A stretch of DNA of 20,209 bases from 2-01-FULL-40-42 sp964349415. GTDB taxonomy: Bacteria; Patescibacteriota; Microgenomatia; UBA1406; GWC2-37-13. The stretch's first letter is position 1. Each line of letters begins with the position of its first letter. The translations under genes were made by a program, and so were the position numbers. The DNA lies in NCBI GenBank assembly GCA_964349415.1, contig CAYGGJ010000010.1, positions 1 to 20,209 of the forward strand, read 5' to 3'. Shown here piece after piece: positions 14,554 to 20,209 of this stretch. The notes beneath the pieces are model-generated. The model made no database searches, had not been told where the DNA came from, and worked only from the letters and a program-made list of their open reading frames with translations.

Positions 14554-14928
14554 ATGTTACAGCTAAGAAGCATGCTCAATGTGGCAGATAATACAGGCGC
14601 AAAACAGGTGCAGATGATCGGAATGCCTAAAAAAGGAAACAAGAAATTTGCATCCATAGGAGATGTAATAATCGCGGTAATTAAAGCAGCGATTCCGTAT
14701 GCACAGGTTAAAAAAAGTGAAATAGTACCTGTCGTGATAGTGCGCTCAAGAAAAGAAAAGCGTAGAAAAGACGGAAGCTATATTAGATTTGATGACAACG
14801 CCTGTGTGATATTACAGGCTAAAGACAGCGTTGAACCCCGCGGAACAAGAGTCTTTGGGCCCATTGCCAAAGAAATAAAAGAAAAAGGATTTAATAAGAT
14901 TGCCTCGCTGGCAGAAGAGGTCTATTAA
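14554..14928 (+). CDS. rplN: 50S ribosomal protein L14 (uL14)
   Basis: Large-subunit interface protein contacting helix 44 of 16S rRNA. 124 residues, close to the typical 122. It has MLQLRSMLNVADNTGAKQ (the usual I-Q-x-x-S-x-L-x-VADNSGA), GDVIIAVIKAAIPYA, VVIVRSRKEKRRKDGSYIRF, DNACVIL and the C-terminal RGTRVFGPIAKEIKEKGF. Positioned normally between rpsQ and rplX. Confidence 0.97.
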   Translation: MLQLRSMLNVADNTGAKQVQMIGMPKKGNKKFASIGDVIIAVIKAAIPYAQVKKSEIVPVVIVRSRKEKRRKDGSYIRFDDNACVILQAKDSVEPRGTRVFGPIAKEIKEKGFNKIASLAEEVY

Positions 14929-14932
14929 AGAT

Positions 14933-15238
14933 ATGAAAGTAAAAAAAGGAGATAAAGTGGTCATCATAAAAGGAAAAGACAAGGGGAGAAACGGGACGGT
15001 TGACCGGACATATCCTAAACAAAACAAGATATTGGTAATGGGTATAAATGTATCGAAAAAGCACGTGAAGAAAAGCGAACAGACACCCCAAGGTGGAGTG
15101 GCTGATGTACCACGTCCCTTTTCGGTGGCAAATGTACTTTTGGTTTGCCCAAAGTGTAAAAAGCATTCGAAGATCGGATACAAAGTTGAAAAAGGAAGAA
15201 AGACCCGAATTTGCAGAAAATGCCAAAGTAAAATTTAA
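14933..15238 (+). CDS. rplX: 50S ribosomal protein L24 (uL24) with zinc-ribbon cysteines
   Basis: Assembly initiator of the large subunit. 101 residues from the ATG at 14933; an in-frame start at 14900 would overlap rplN and lacks family similarity. The KOW motif is at the N-terminus (KKGDKVVIIKGKDKGRNGTV, 4-23), followed by VSKKHVKKSEQTPQGGV. The C-terminal part carries C72-x2-C75 and C94-x2-C97, a likely zinc ribbon, which only some bacterial uL24 proteins keep. A GAGG lies too far upstream (12 bases) to be a good SD. Confidence 0.95.
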   Translation: MKVKKGDKVVIIKGKDKGRNGTVDRTYPKQNKILVMGINVSKKHVKKSEQTPQGGVADVPRPFSVANVLLVCPKCKKHSKIGYKVEKGRKTRICRKCQSKI

Positions 15239-15245
15239 AAAAAAT

Positions 15246-15785
15246 ATGTCAGATCTTAAAAAATATTACGAAGAGGAAATCAAAAAAAAGCTTATGGAAG
15301 AACTAAAGCTTGAAAACCCGATGGCCGTGCCAAGGGTTGAAAAGATAGTGATTAATGTCGGTGCCGGAGAGGCTGTGACCAATAAAGGAGTGCTTGAGAA
15401 GATTCAGGAACAGGTCGGTTGGATTTCAAACCAAAAGCCGGTAGTAACTAAGGCGCGATCGTCGGTTTCCGCATTTAAAATAAGAAAAGGTTACCCAATC
15501 GGAGTAAAGGTAACCCTTCGTGGTAAAAATATGTATTATTTTTTGGAGAAACTAATTCAGATCGTTATTCCCAGGTTTCGAGATTTTCGTGGAATTTCAG
15601 AATCAAATATCGATACCTATGGAAATCTTAACCTTGGTCTTAACGAGCAGACGATATTTCCTGAGATCGAATATGACAAAGTTGATAAGATGAGAGGACT
15701 GCAGGTAACCGTAGTTACAAATGCGAGGGATCACGAAAAAGGAATGAAGTTGTTTAAAGAGTTAGGAATTCCTTTCAAAGCATAA
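15246..15785 (+). CDS. rplE: 50S ribosomal protein L5 (uL5)
   Basis: 5S rRNA-binding protein of the central protuberance. 179 residues from the ATG at 15246, the usual length. Motifs: NPMAVPRVEKIVINVGAGEA (24-43), QKPVVTKARSSVSAFKIRKG, IGVKVTLRGKNMYYFLEKLI, PRFRDFRGIS, and the C-terminal GLQVTVVTNARDHEKGMKLF. Longer frames reaching back to 15093 run through rplX in another frame and are rejected. Spaced 7 bases from rplX across an A-rich stretch. Confidence 0.97.
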   Translation: MSDLKKYYEEEIKKKLMEELKLENPMAVPRVEKIVINVGAGEAVTNKGVLEKIQEQVGWISNQKPVVTKARSSVSAFKIRKGYPIGVKVTLRGKNMYYFLEKLIQIVIPRFRDFRGISESNIDTYGNLNLGLNEQTIFPEIEYDKVDKMRGLQVTVVTNARDHEKGMKLFKELGIPFKA

Positions 15786-15786
15786 T

Positions 15787-15972
15787 ATGGCAAAAACATC
15801 GAGTGTAGAAAAATTTAAGAAAAAGCAAAAGTTTGCAGTGCGCATGGTTAATCGCTGTCGGCTTTGTGGACGGGCACGCGGATATATGAGAAGATTCGGG
15901 CTTTGCCGAATCTGTTTTAGAAATAAAGCGTTAGTGGGCGAGATCCCCGGAGTTAGAAAAGTTTCTTGGTAA
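15787..15972 (+). CDS. rpsN: 30S ribosomal protein S14, zinc-binding type (uS14)
   Basis: Small-subunit head protein. 61 residues, the short zinc form. C24-x2-C27 and C40-x2-C43 (RCRLCGRARGYMRRFGLCRI region) make the zinc site; the C-terminal GEIPGVRKVSW is the invariant end of the family. Starts 1 base after rplE (TAATATG). In the standard spc operon rpsH comes next; here rpsS is interposed, so the two head proteins uS14 and uS19, which touch in the assembled 30S, are adjacent genes. Confidence 0.97.
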   Translation: MAKTSSVEKFKKKQKFAVRMVNRCRLCGRARGYMRRFGLCRICFRNKALVGEIPGVRKVSW

Positions 15973-15976
15973 GCAT

Positions 15977-16261
15977 ATGAGCAGATCATTAAAAAAAGGA
16001 CCATATATAGACGAAAAGCTTTTAAAGAAAGTTGTAAAGCAGAAAGATTCCGGTGACAGGACGCCGATCAGAACCTGGGCCAGAGCATCGCAGATAGCCC
16101 CTGAATTTGTAGGACATAGAATTGCAGTCCACAACGGAAGAAAGCACATGGAAATTCTGATTGCAGAGGGAATGGTGGGGCACAGACTTGGAGAATTTGC
16201 TCCGACCAGAACTTTTAGAAGTCACGGAAAAGTCACTAAAAAAGTTATATCAGCTACCTAA
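15977..16261 (+). CDS. rpsS: 30S ribosomal protein S19 (uS19), relocated
   Basis: Small-subunit head protein near the A-site finger bridge. 94 residues with the full set of landmarks: MSRSLKKGPYIDEKLLKKV, IRTWARASQIAPEFVGHRIA, VHNGRKHMEILIAEGMVGH and LGEFAPTRTFRSHGK. The protein is ordinary; its place is not. It lies between rpsN and rpsH, 4 bases after rpsN and 3 before rpsH, instead of between rplB and rplV where only 1 base remains. Codon and spacer style match the neighbours, so nothing suggests recent transfer. Confidence 0.97.
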   Translation: MSRSLKKGPYIDEKLLKKVVKQKDSGDRTPIRTWARASQIAPEFVGHRIAVHNGRKHMEILIAEGMVGHRLGEFAPTRTFRSHGKVTKKVISAT

Positions 16262-16264
16262 TAT

Positions 16265-16654
16265 ATGAACAACTCAATTATTGATTTGATAATAAGAATA
16301 AAAAACGGGTACATGGCAAAAAAAGAAACCATTGAAAGCCCGCACAGTAAGTTTAAGGAAGAGCTTCTTTCTAAGCTTCAAAAACTAGGGTTTATAAAGT
16401 CTTATAAAGTAATTGAAGATGGTAATAAAGCAAATATGACCATAGAACTTATTTATAAAGAGGGAGTTCCTGCTCTGACGGATATAAAAGTATCTTCAAG
16501 ACCAGGAAGACGATGGTATGTATCTACGAAAGATATGAAACCGGTTATGAGCGGCTTAGGTCACGCAGTTGTCACTACACCAAAAGGGATCATGACAGCA
16601 GTTGAAGCAAAAAAAGCACAAGTGGGCGGGGAGTTATTATTTGAAATTTGGTAA
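16265..16654 (+). CDS. rpsH: 30S ribosomal protein S8 (uS8)
   Basis: Central-domain 16S rRNA-binding protein; in E. coli it represses the spc operon. 129 residues, normal length. N-terminal IIDLIIRIKNGYMAKKETIE and C-terminal RPGRRWYVSTKDMKPVMSGL followed by VVTTPKGIMTAVEAKK, the S-T-x-x-G-[IL]-x-[ST] RNA-binding element, are present, ending in GGELLFEIW. Followed after 1 base by rplF (TAATATG). Confidence 0.96.
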   Translation: MNNSIIDLIIRIKNGYMAKKETIESPHSKFKEELLSKLQKLGFIKSYKVIEDGNKANMTIELIYKEGVPALTDIKVSSRPGRRWYVSTKDMKPVMSGLGHAVVTTPKGIMTAVEAKKAQVGGELLFEIW

Positions 16655-16655
16655 T

Positions 16656-17207
16656 ATGTCAAAAATAGGAGAAAAATTAATAGAAGCTTCACAAGACGTA
16701 CAGGTATCATTTGCCGATAGGGTAGTTTTGGTCAAAGGAAAAGAGGGAGAGCTTCGTATTCAGCTTCCACATGAGCTAAACGTAGAAATAAAAGACGGAA
16801 AAATCAGCGTCAAAAGAAAAACCGAGGCAAAAAGGGTAAGGGCTCTTCATGGATTGTTCAGAACTTTAATCTCAAATGCCATAGAGGGGGTAACAAAGCC
16901 GTGGGAGAAAAAACTTGAAATCGTAGGGACAGGATTTAATGTAAAGCTTCAGGGCGAAGACCTTGCATTGAAAGTCGGATTTTCACACCAAGTACTTTTC
17001 AAAAAAGTTGGAGGAATAAAATTTCAGGTTGAGGGAAACAACGGAATAACGGTTTTAGGTGTAGACAAGCAACTTGTCGGACAAGTAGCACACCAGATCA
17101 AGATGGTAAGAAAACCGGATGTTTACAAAGGAAAGGGAATAAAATATGCAGGAGAAAGATTGAGAATTAAGCCGGGAAAGAAGGCAAAGGCCGCTGGCGC
17201 AGCATAA
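16656..17207 (+). CDS. rplF: 50S ribosomal protein L6 (uL6)
   Basis: Large-subunit protein near the sarcin-ricin loop and factor-binding site. 183 residues from the ATG at 16656, right after rpsH; an in-frame start at 16602 would overlap rpsH and is rejected. Landmarks: VVLVKGKEGELRIQLPHEL, TLISNAIEGVTKPWEKKLEI, GTGFNVKLQGEDLALKVGFS and the C-terminal MVRKPDVYKGKGIKYAGERL followed by KPGKKAKAAGAA. Confidence 0.97.
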   Translation: MSKIGEKLIEASQDVQVSFADRVVLVKGKEGELRIQLPHELNVEIKDGKISVKRKTEAKRVRALHGLFRTLISNAIEGVTKPWEKKLEIVGTGFNVKLQGEDLALKVGFSHQVLFKKVGGIKFQVEGNNGITVLGVDKQLVGQVAHQIKMVRKPDVYKGKGIKYAGERLRIKPGKKAKAAGAA

Positions 17208-17211
17208 TTTT

Positions 17212-17562
17212 ATGAAAAAAATAAATACCGATAGGATACTTAGAAAAAGAAGAAGAACGCGGGCGAAGATATTCGGAACCAATGAAATTCCTAAAATTTC
17301 CGTCCACAGATCAAACAAATATTTATATGCACAGGCGATTGATGATGCAAAGAGGATAACTATTGTAGCCTCATCAAGCCACTCAAAAGTGAAGGCAAAG
17401 GTTTCCAAATCCGATCAGTCAAAAGAAGTTGGAAAAGAACTTGCCCAGAAACTTATTAAAAAAGGCATAAAAAAAGCAGTTTTTGATAGAGGCGAATATA
17501 TATATCTGGGAAGAGTAAAGGCGTTCGTTGAAGGACTTCGCGAGGGAGGTCTGCAAATTTAA
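17212..17562 (+). CDS. rplR: 50S ribosomal protein L18 (uL18)
   Basis: 5S rRNA-binding protein of the central protuberance. 116 residues. Family features: RKRRRTRAKIFGTNEIPKIS with HRSNKYLYAQAIDD, then AQKLIKKGIKKAVFDRGEYI, YLGRVKAFVEGLREGGL at the end. Starts 4 bases after rplF and ends 6 before rpsE; normal order kept. Confidence 0.96.
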   Translation: MKKINTDRILRKRRRTRAKIFGTNEIPKISVHRSNKYLYAQAIDDAKRITIVASSSHSKVKAKVSKSDQSKEVGKELAQKLIKKGIKKAVFDRGEYIYLGRVKAFVEGLREGGLQI

Positions 17563-17568
17563 TAATCT

Positions 17569-18024
17569 ATGGATAACATACCACAAGAGGAAAAAAAACT
17601 GGAAGAGCGCGTATTGCTAATTAAGCGCGTTTCAAAAAAGACAACGGGTGGAAATTACATCACCTTTTCTGCACTGGTGGTAGTAGGAGACAGACAAGGA
17701 TCTTTGGGGTTGGGAGTGGGACGCTCACAGGAAGTGCCGCCTGCTATTAAAAAAGCAATTGCTCATGCCAAAAAACATATGATTATGGTACCTCTGCACA
17801 ATTCAACAATTCCACACATAGTCCTGCTTAAATATAAGGCAGCCAGAATACTTTTAAAGCCTGCGCCAGACGGTACAGGACTGAAGGTTGGTAGTGTAGC
17901 CAGAGCGCTGCTTGAAGTAGCGGGTATAAAGGACGCATCAGGAAAAATTATCGGTTCAAGGAACCAGGTTATCAATGCACATGCAGTGATGTTGGCTCTA
18001 AAGAAACTTAGGGCGCGTAAATAA
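17569..18024 (+). CDS. rpsE: 30S ribosomal protein S5 (uS5)
   Basis: Small-subunit protein involved in mRNA entry and decoding accuracy. 151 residues, about 10-15 below the common length. It shows EERVLLIKRVSKKTTGGNYI, FSALVVVGDRQGSLGLGVGR, EVPPAIKKAIAHAKKHMI, PHIVLLKYKAARILLKPAPD and ARALLEVAGIKDASGKIIGS. A GGAGG 19-20 bases before the ATG is too distant to act as a standard SD. The next gene, 2 bases away, is rplO rather than rpmD. Confidence 0.96.
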   Translation: MDNIPQEEKKLEERVLLIKRVSKKTTGGNYITFSALVVVGDRQGSLGLGVGRSQEVPPAIKKAIAHAKKHMIMVPLHNSTIPHIVLLKYKAARILLKPAPDGTGLKVGSVARALLEVAGIKDASGKIIGSRNQVINAHAVMLALKKLRARK

Positions 18025-18026
18025 AT

Positions 18027-18467
18027 ATGGCTACCATGCTTACATATATACCAAAGTTAAACAGTAAAAAGAATAAGCGGCTTGGGCGAGGAGCAGGGAG
18101 TGGAAAAGGTGGAAAATCAGGTCGCGGCACAACCCGGCATCAAAAAGCACGGGAAAACATTCCTCTGCATTTTGAAGGAGGACAGGCGAAGATGGTCAAA
18201 AAGTTTCCTCTGTTACGTGGAAAGAGTAAAAACAAATCCGTAAAGCAAAGGGAAATGGCAGTTTCTTTAAGCGCACTGAACATCTTCAAAACAGGAGAGG
18301 TGGTAGAAATAAAAACTTTGCTTAAATACAAGATTTTGGATGACCCGCGTGCAAAAGCAAAGATTGTCGCAAACGGAAAACTTGATAAGAAACTGACGAT
18401 ACAATTACCAGTTTCAAAGAAGGCGCAAAAACTTATTGAAAAAGCCGGCGGTACTGTAAAGGTCTAA
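18027..18467 (+). CDS. rplO: 50S ribosomal protein L15 (uL15)
   Basis: Late-assembling large-subunit protein. 146 residues. The glycine/arginine-rich N-terminal extension GRGAGSGKGGKSGRGTTRHQ, FEGGQAKMVKKFPLLRGKSK and C-terminal VSKKAQKLIEKAGGTV identify it. The ATG at 18027 keeps the 2-base spacing to rpsE (TAAATATG); an ATG three codons later is an equally plausible start from similarity. The stop shares one base with the secY start (TAATG). Confidence 0.95.
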   Translation: MATMLTYIPKLNSKKNKRLGRGAGSGKGGKSGRGTTRHQKARENIPLHFEGGQAKMVKKFPLLRGKSKNKSVKQREMAVSLSALNIFKTGEVVEIKTLLKYKILDDPRAKAKIVANGKLDKKLTIQLPVSKKAQKLIEKAGGTVKV

Positions 18468-19753
18468 TGGAAAAAATAAGAGAAAAGGTACAGTTATTTT
18501 TAAAAGACAAAGAGCTCAAAAGAAAAGCTCTTTTCACTCTTTTTATATTTCTGGCATTTAGAATCTTTGCTTTTCTTCCCGTACCCACAATTGATCTTGA
18601 TAAACTCAGATCGCTTTTTGCAGAAAATCAATTCCTCTCCCTTTTGGATATATTTTCAGGAGGAACGCTTCTTAACTTTTCCGTAATGGCGCTTGGCCTT
18701 AATCCGTATATTAATGCCTCGATCATTTTCCAACTGTTAACTATTGTTATTCCAAAGTTTGAAAAATTGGCTCAGGAGGGCGAATATGGACGGTTTAAGA
18801 TAAACCAATATACGAGATTTCTTACGGTGCCTCTGACTATATTTCAGGCAGTAGGTATATATTTTCTATTGAAGAGCCAGAAGATCATAGGAGTATTAAG
18901 TCCAATCGAATTTTTTTCTTTTGTATTTACCTTAGTTGCAGGCACCTTTATTCTGGTATGGTTTGGAGAATTGATTTCCGAATTCGGACTGGGTAACGGG
19001 ATATCTCTTTTAATTTTCGGAGGAATCGTAGGAAGGATTCCTGTTGTATTTTCCCAGACCGTAAAGACAATAAACAGCGAATTGATTTTTAACACGATCA
19101 TTTTCCTCGCCCTTGCGGTTTTTGTTATAGGCGCCGTAGTTTTCGTAAACGAAGCAATACGGAAAATACCGGTCTATTATGCCAAGCGAATACGAGGAAA
19201 CCGTATTTATCAGGGGGCGACTAATTATCTACCGTTGAAACTCAATCAGGCTGGAGTGATACCCATTATTTTTGCCGTTTCATTCGTACTGTTTCCGCAA
19301 TTGATAGGAAACTTCCTTCTTTCGGCAGGTAATCCGGCTGTAGCCTCGGTTGCACGGTTTTTAGTTACAGCATTTAACCCCGAAGGATTTTTCTACAACT
19401 TCCTTTATTTTTTCCTGGTTGTAGGTTTCACATTTTTCTATACAATAGTAGTGTTCAATCCGCAGAAGATTGCAGACGATATCCAGAAAAATGGAGGATT
19501 TATACCGGGTATCCGACCGGGGGAATCTACTAAGAAATATCTAGAAAAGGTTTTATATAGAATTACATCGGTAGGAGCCGTATTCTTGGGATTTATAGCG
19601 ATTCTTCCTGCGATTATGTCTAAAGTCACGGGAATACAGGATCTTCTGATCGGAGGCACAGGAATTCTGATCGTGGTGTCGGTAGTACTGGAAACATTCA
19701 AGATGATAGAGGCACAGTTGGTTATGCGAAGTTACGATAAGTTTACTAATTAA
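18467..19753 (+). CDS. secY: preprotein translocase subunit SecY
   Basis: Channel subunit of the Sec translocon in the cytoplasmic membrane, partner of SecE/SecG and SecA. 428 residues with ten membrane segments. Landmarks: FLAFRIFAFLPVPTID (TM1 and plug entry), SLLDIFSGGTLLNFSVMALG plus LNPYINASIIFQLL (plug and TM2), FGLGNGISLLIFGGIVGRIP, the cytosolic loop C4/C5 with RGNRIYQGATNYLPLKLNQA and GVIPIIFA, and IRPGESTKKYLEKVLYRIT (C5/C6 ribosome- and SecA-contact loop). Starts within the rplO stop (TAATG overlap), so it is probably coupled to rplO. Confidence 0.98.
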   Translation: MEKIREKVQLFLKDKELKRKALFTLFIFLAFRIFAFLPVPTIDLDKLRSLFAENQFLSLLDIFSGGTLLNFSVMALGLNPYINASIIFQLLTIVIPKFEKLAQEGEYGRFKINQYTRFLTVPLTIFQAVGIYFLLKSQKIIGVLSPIEFFSFVFTLVAGTFILVWFGELISEFGLGNGISLLIFGGIVGRIPVVFSQTVKTINSELIFNTIIFLALAVFVIGAVVFVNEAIRKIPVYYAKRIRGNRIYQGATNYLPLKLNQAGVIPIIFAVSFVLFPQLIGNFLLSAGNPAVASVARFLVTAFNPEGFFYNFLYFFLVVGFTFFYTIVVFNPQKIADDIQKNGGFIPGIRPGESTKKYLEKVLYRITSVGAVFLGFIAILPAIMSKVTGIQDLLIGGTGILIVVSVVLETFKMIEAQLVMRSYDKFTN

Positions 19754-19756
19754 CAT

Positions 19757-19930
19757 ATGGCAAAAAAGGGATCAAGAGTCTTAGTCGGTTTGGTTTGCGA
19801 GGTTTGCAATAAGCAAAACTATGTAACTCAAAAAAATAAGGTAAATATGACCGAAGCGCTGAAGCTCAAAAAATACTGTAATAAATGCAGAAAGCATACC
19901 CCGCACAAAGAAAAGAAAAAGCTGGGGTAA
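19757..19930 (+). CDS. rpmG: 50S ribosomal protein L33 (bL33), zinc form, in an unusual place
   Basis: Small large-subunit protein near the E site. 57 residues. C14-x2-C17 and C41-x2-C44 form a zinc site; the segment NYVTQKNKVN with ALKLKKYCNKCRKHTPHKEK matches the bL33 pattern Y-x-x-x-KN-x-x-N-x-x-x-x-x-LKK-Y-C-x-x-x-x-K-x-T-x-H-x-E. It is too short for many gene finders. It starts 3 bases after secY (TAACATATG) and is followed 12 bases later by adk. bL33 is usually encoded elsewhere, near secE/nusG or with other small r-proteins, so its insertion between secY and adk is notable. Confidence 0.93.
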   Translation: MAKKGSRVLVGLVCEVCNKQNYVTQKNKVNMTEALKLKKYCNKCRKHTPHKEKKKLG

Positions 19931-19942
19931 GTTAGTTGTATT

Positions 19943-20209
19943 ATGAAAATTGTACTAACAGGAATACAAGGATCAGGAAAATCAACCCAGGGAAATCTCT
20001 TATCAAAGCAGTTAAACCTTCCGTATCTTTCTACAGGTCATATATTCAGACAGATCGCAAAGAAAAAAACCCAGTTAGGGCGCTACATTAAAACAGTTAT
20101 GAATTCGGGATTGCTTATCCCTAACGACAAGACCATTAAAATAGTTAATGATTATTTATCAAGAAAAGAATACAAGAGAGGATATATCCTTGACGGATTT
20201 CCCCGAACC
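19943..20209 (+). CDS. adk: adenylate kinase, N-terminal part (cut by window end)
   Basis: Cytosolic enzyme that converts AMP plus ATP into two ADP. 89 residues are visible before the right edge. The P-loop GIQGSGKST is at 7-15, the AMP-site region LSTGHIFR at 29-36, GLLIPNDKTIKIV lies in the NMP-binding domain and DGFPR is at 84-88. Position after secY is canonical. H33 occupies the place of the nearly invariant Asp of the STGD motif, so substrate preference or activity could differ; the LID domain is outside the window. No SD at good distance; context TGTATTATG. Confidence 0.93.
   Translation, partial: MKIVLTGIQGSGKSTQGNLLSKQLNLPYLSTGHIFRQIAKKKTQLGRYIKTVMNSGLLIPNDKTIKIVNDYLSRKEYKRGYILDGFPRT

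Noticed and set aside
14900..14932. Upstream extension of rplX
   Set aside because: It overlaps rplN; the KOW domain starts directly at the ATG at 14933.
15093..15245. Long upstream extension of rplE
   Set aside because: The added 51 residues are rplX read in another frame; L5 similarity begins at 15246.
15236..15245. A-rich homopolymer stretches at gene junctions as possible slippage or frameshift sites
   Set aside because: They lie in spacers after stop codons, and all genes are intact in frame, so no recoding is needed.
16602..16655. Upstream extension of rplF
   Set aside because: It overlaps the end of rpsH and has no L6 similarity; the TAATATG junction at 16652-16658 fits the operon style.
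1..20209. tRNA, rRNA, CRISPR arrays, insertion sequences, prophage or attachment sites
   Set aside because: No cloverleaf, repeat-spacer series, transposase or terminal inverted repeats were seen on either strand; nearly all bases belong to identified genes.

Overview
The window reads as part of a Candidate Phyla Radiation (Patescibacteria) genome, most likely from the Microgenomates side. The basis is an AT-rich, tightly packed sequence, an S10/spc ribosomal protein operon that lacks uL30, very short spacers, starts without Shine-Dalgarno motifs, and small membrane proteins of CPR type. TGA is used as a stop (for example for rplP and the DUF1189-like gene), so the genetic code is standard. 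The lineage is inferred from gene content and was not tested by phylogeny.

Left part (1-8237), all on the minus strand. Reading in the direction of transcription: a DUF1189-like membrane protein, a UvrD/PcrA-type helicase fused to a RecB-like nuclease, a cellulose-synthase-like family 2 glycosyltransferase, a GT-C (dolichol-phosphate-mannose type) membrane glycosyltransferase, serine hydroxymethyltransferase (glyA), and the beginning of a small unknown membrane protein that runs off the left edge. Although the genes are packed 4-34 bases apart, several have their own -10 box only 5-10 bases before the ATG, which points to one promoter per gene and leaderless mRNAs.

A divergent promoter region (8238-8382) separates this set from the plus-strand translation block: tuf, rpsJ, then a 202-base gap holding a strong promoter, a structured leader and an intrinsic terminator, then rplC-rplD-rplW-rplB-rplV-rpsC-rplP-rpmC-rpsQ-rplN-rplX-rplE-rpsN-rpsS-rpsH-rplF-rplR-rpsE-rplO-secY-rpmG-adk (adk is cut by the right edge). 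Three departures from the usual order stand out: rpsS (uS19) has moved from between rplB and rplV to between rpsN and rpsH; rpmG (bL33) sits between secY and adk; and rpmD (uL30) is missing.

The genes of the right part supply the elongation factor, most of the proteins around the large-subunit exit tunnel and small-subunit head, and the SecY translocon. They appear to be translated by stop-to-start coupling, since from rplC to rpmG every junction is an overlap or a gap of 1-7 bases. The most interesting candidate for an undescribed system is the rplC leader: a TTGAAC-17-TATAAT promoter, a possible leaderless 14-residue leader peptide, three consecutive hairpins and a terminator 34 bases before rplC. 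It looks like a transcription-attenuation switch for the whole r-protein operon. No tRNA, rRNA, CRISPR array, insertion sequence or phage gene is seen, and no gene-free stretch exceeds 300 bases.
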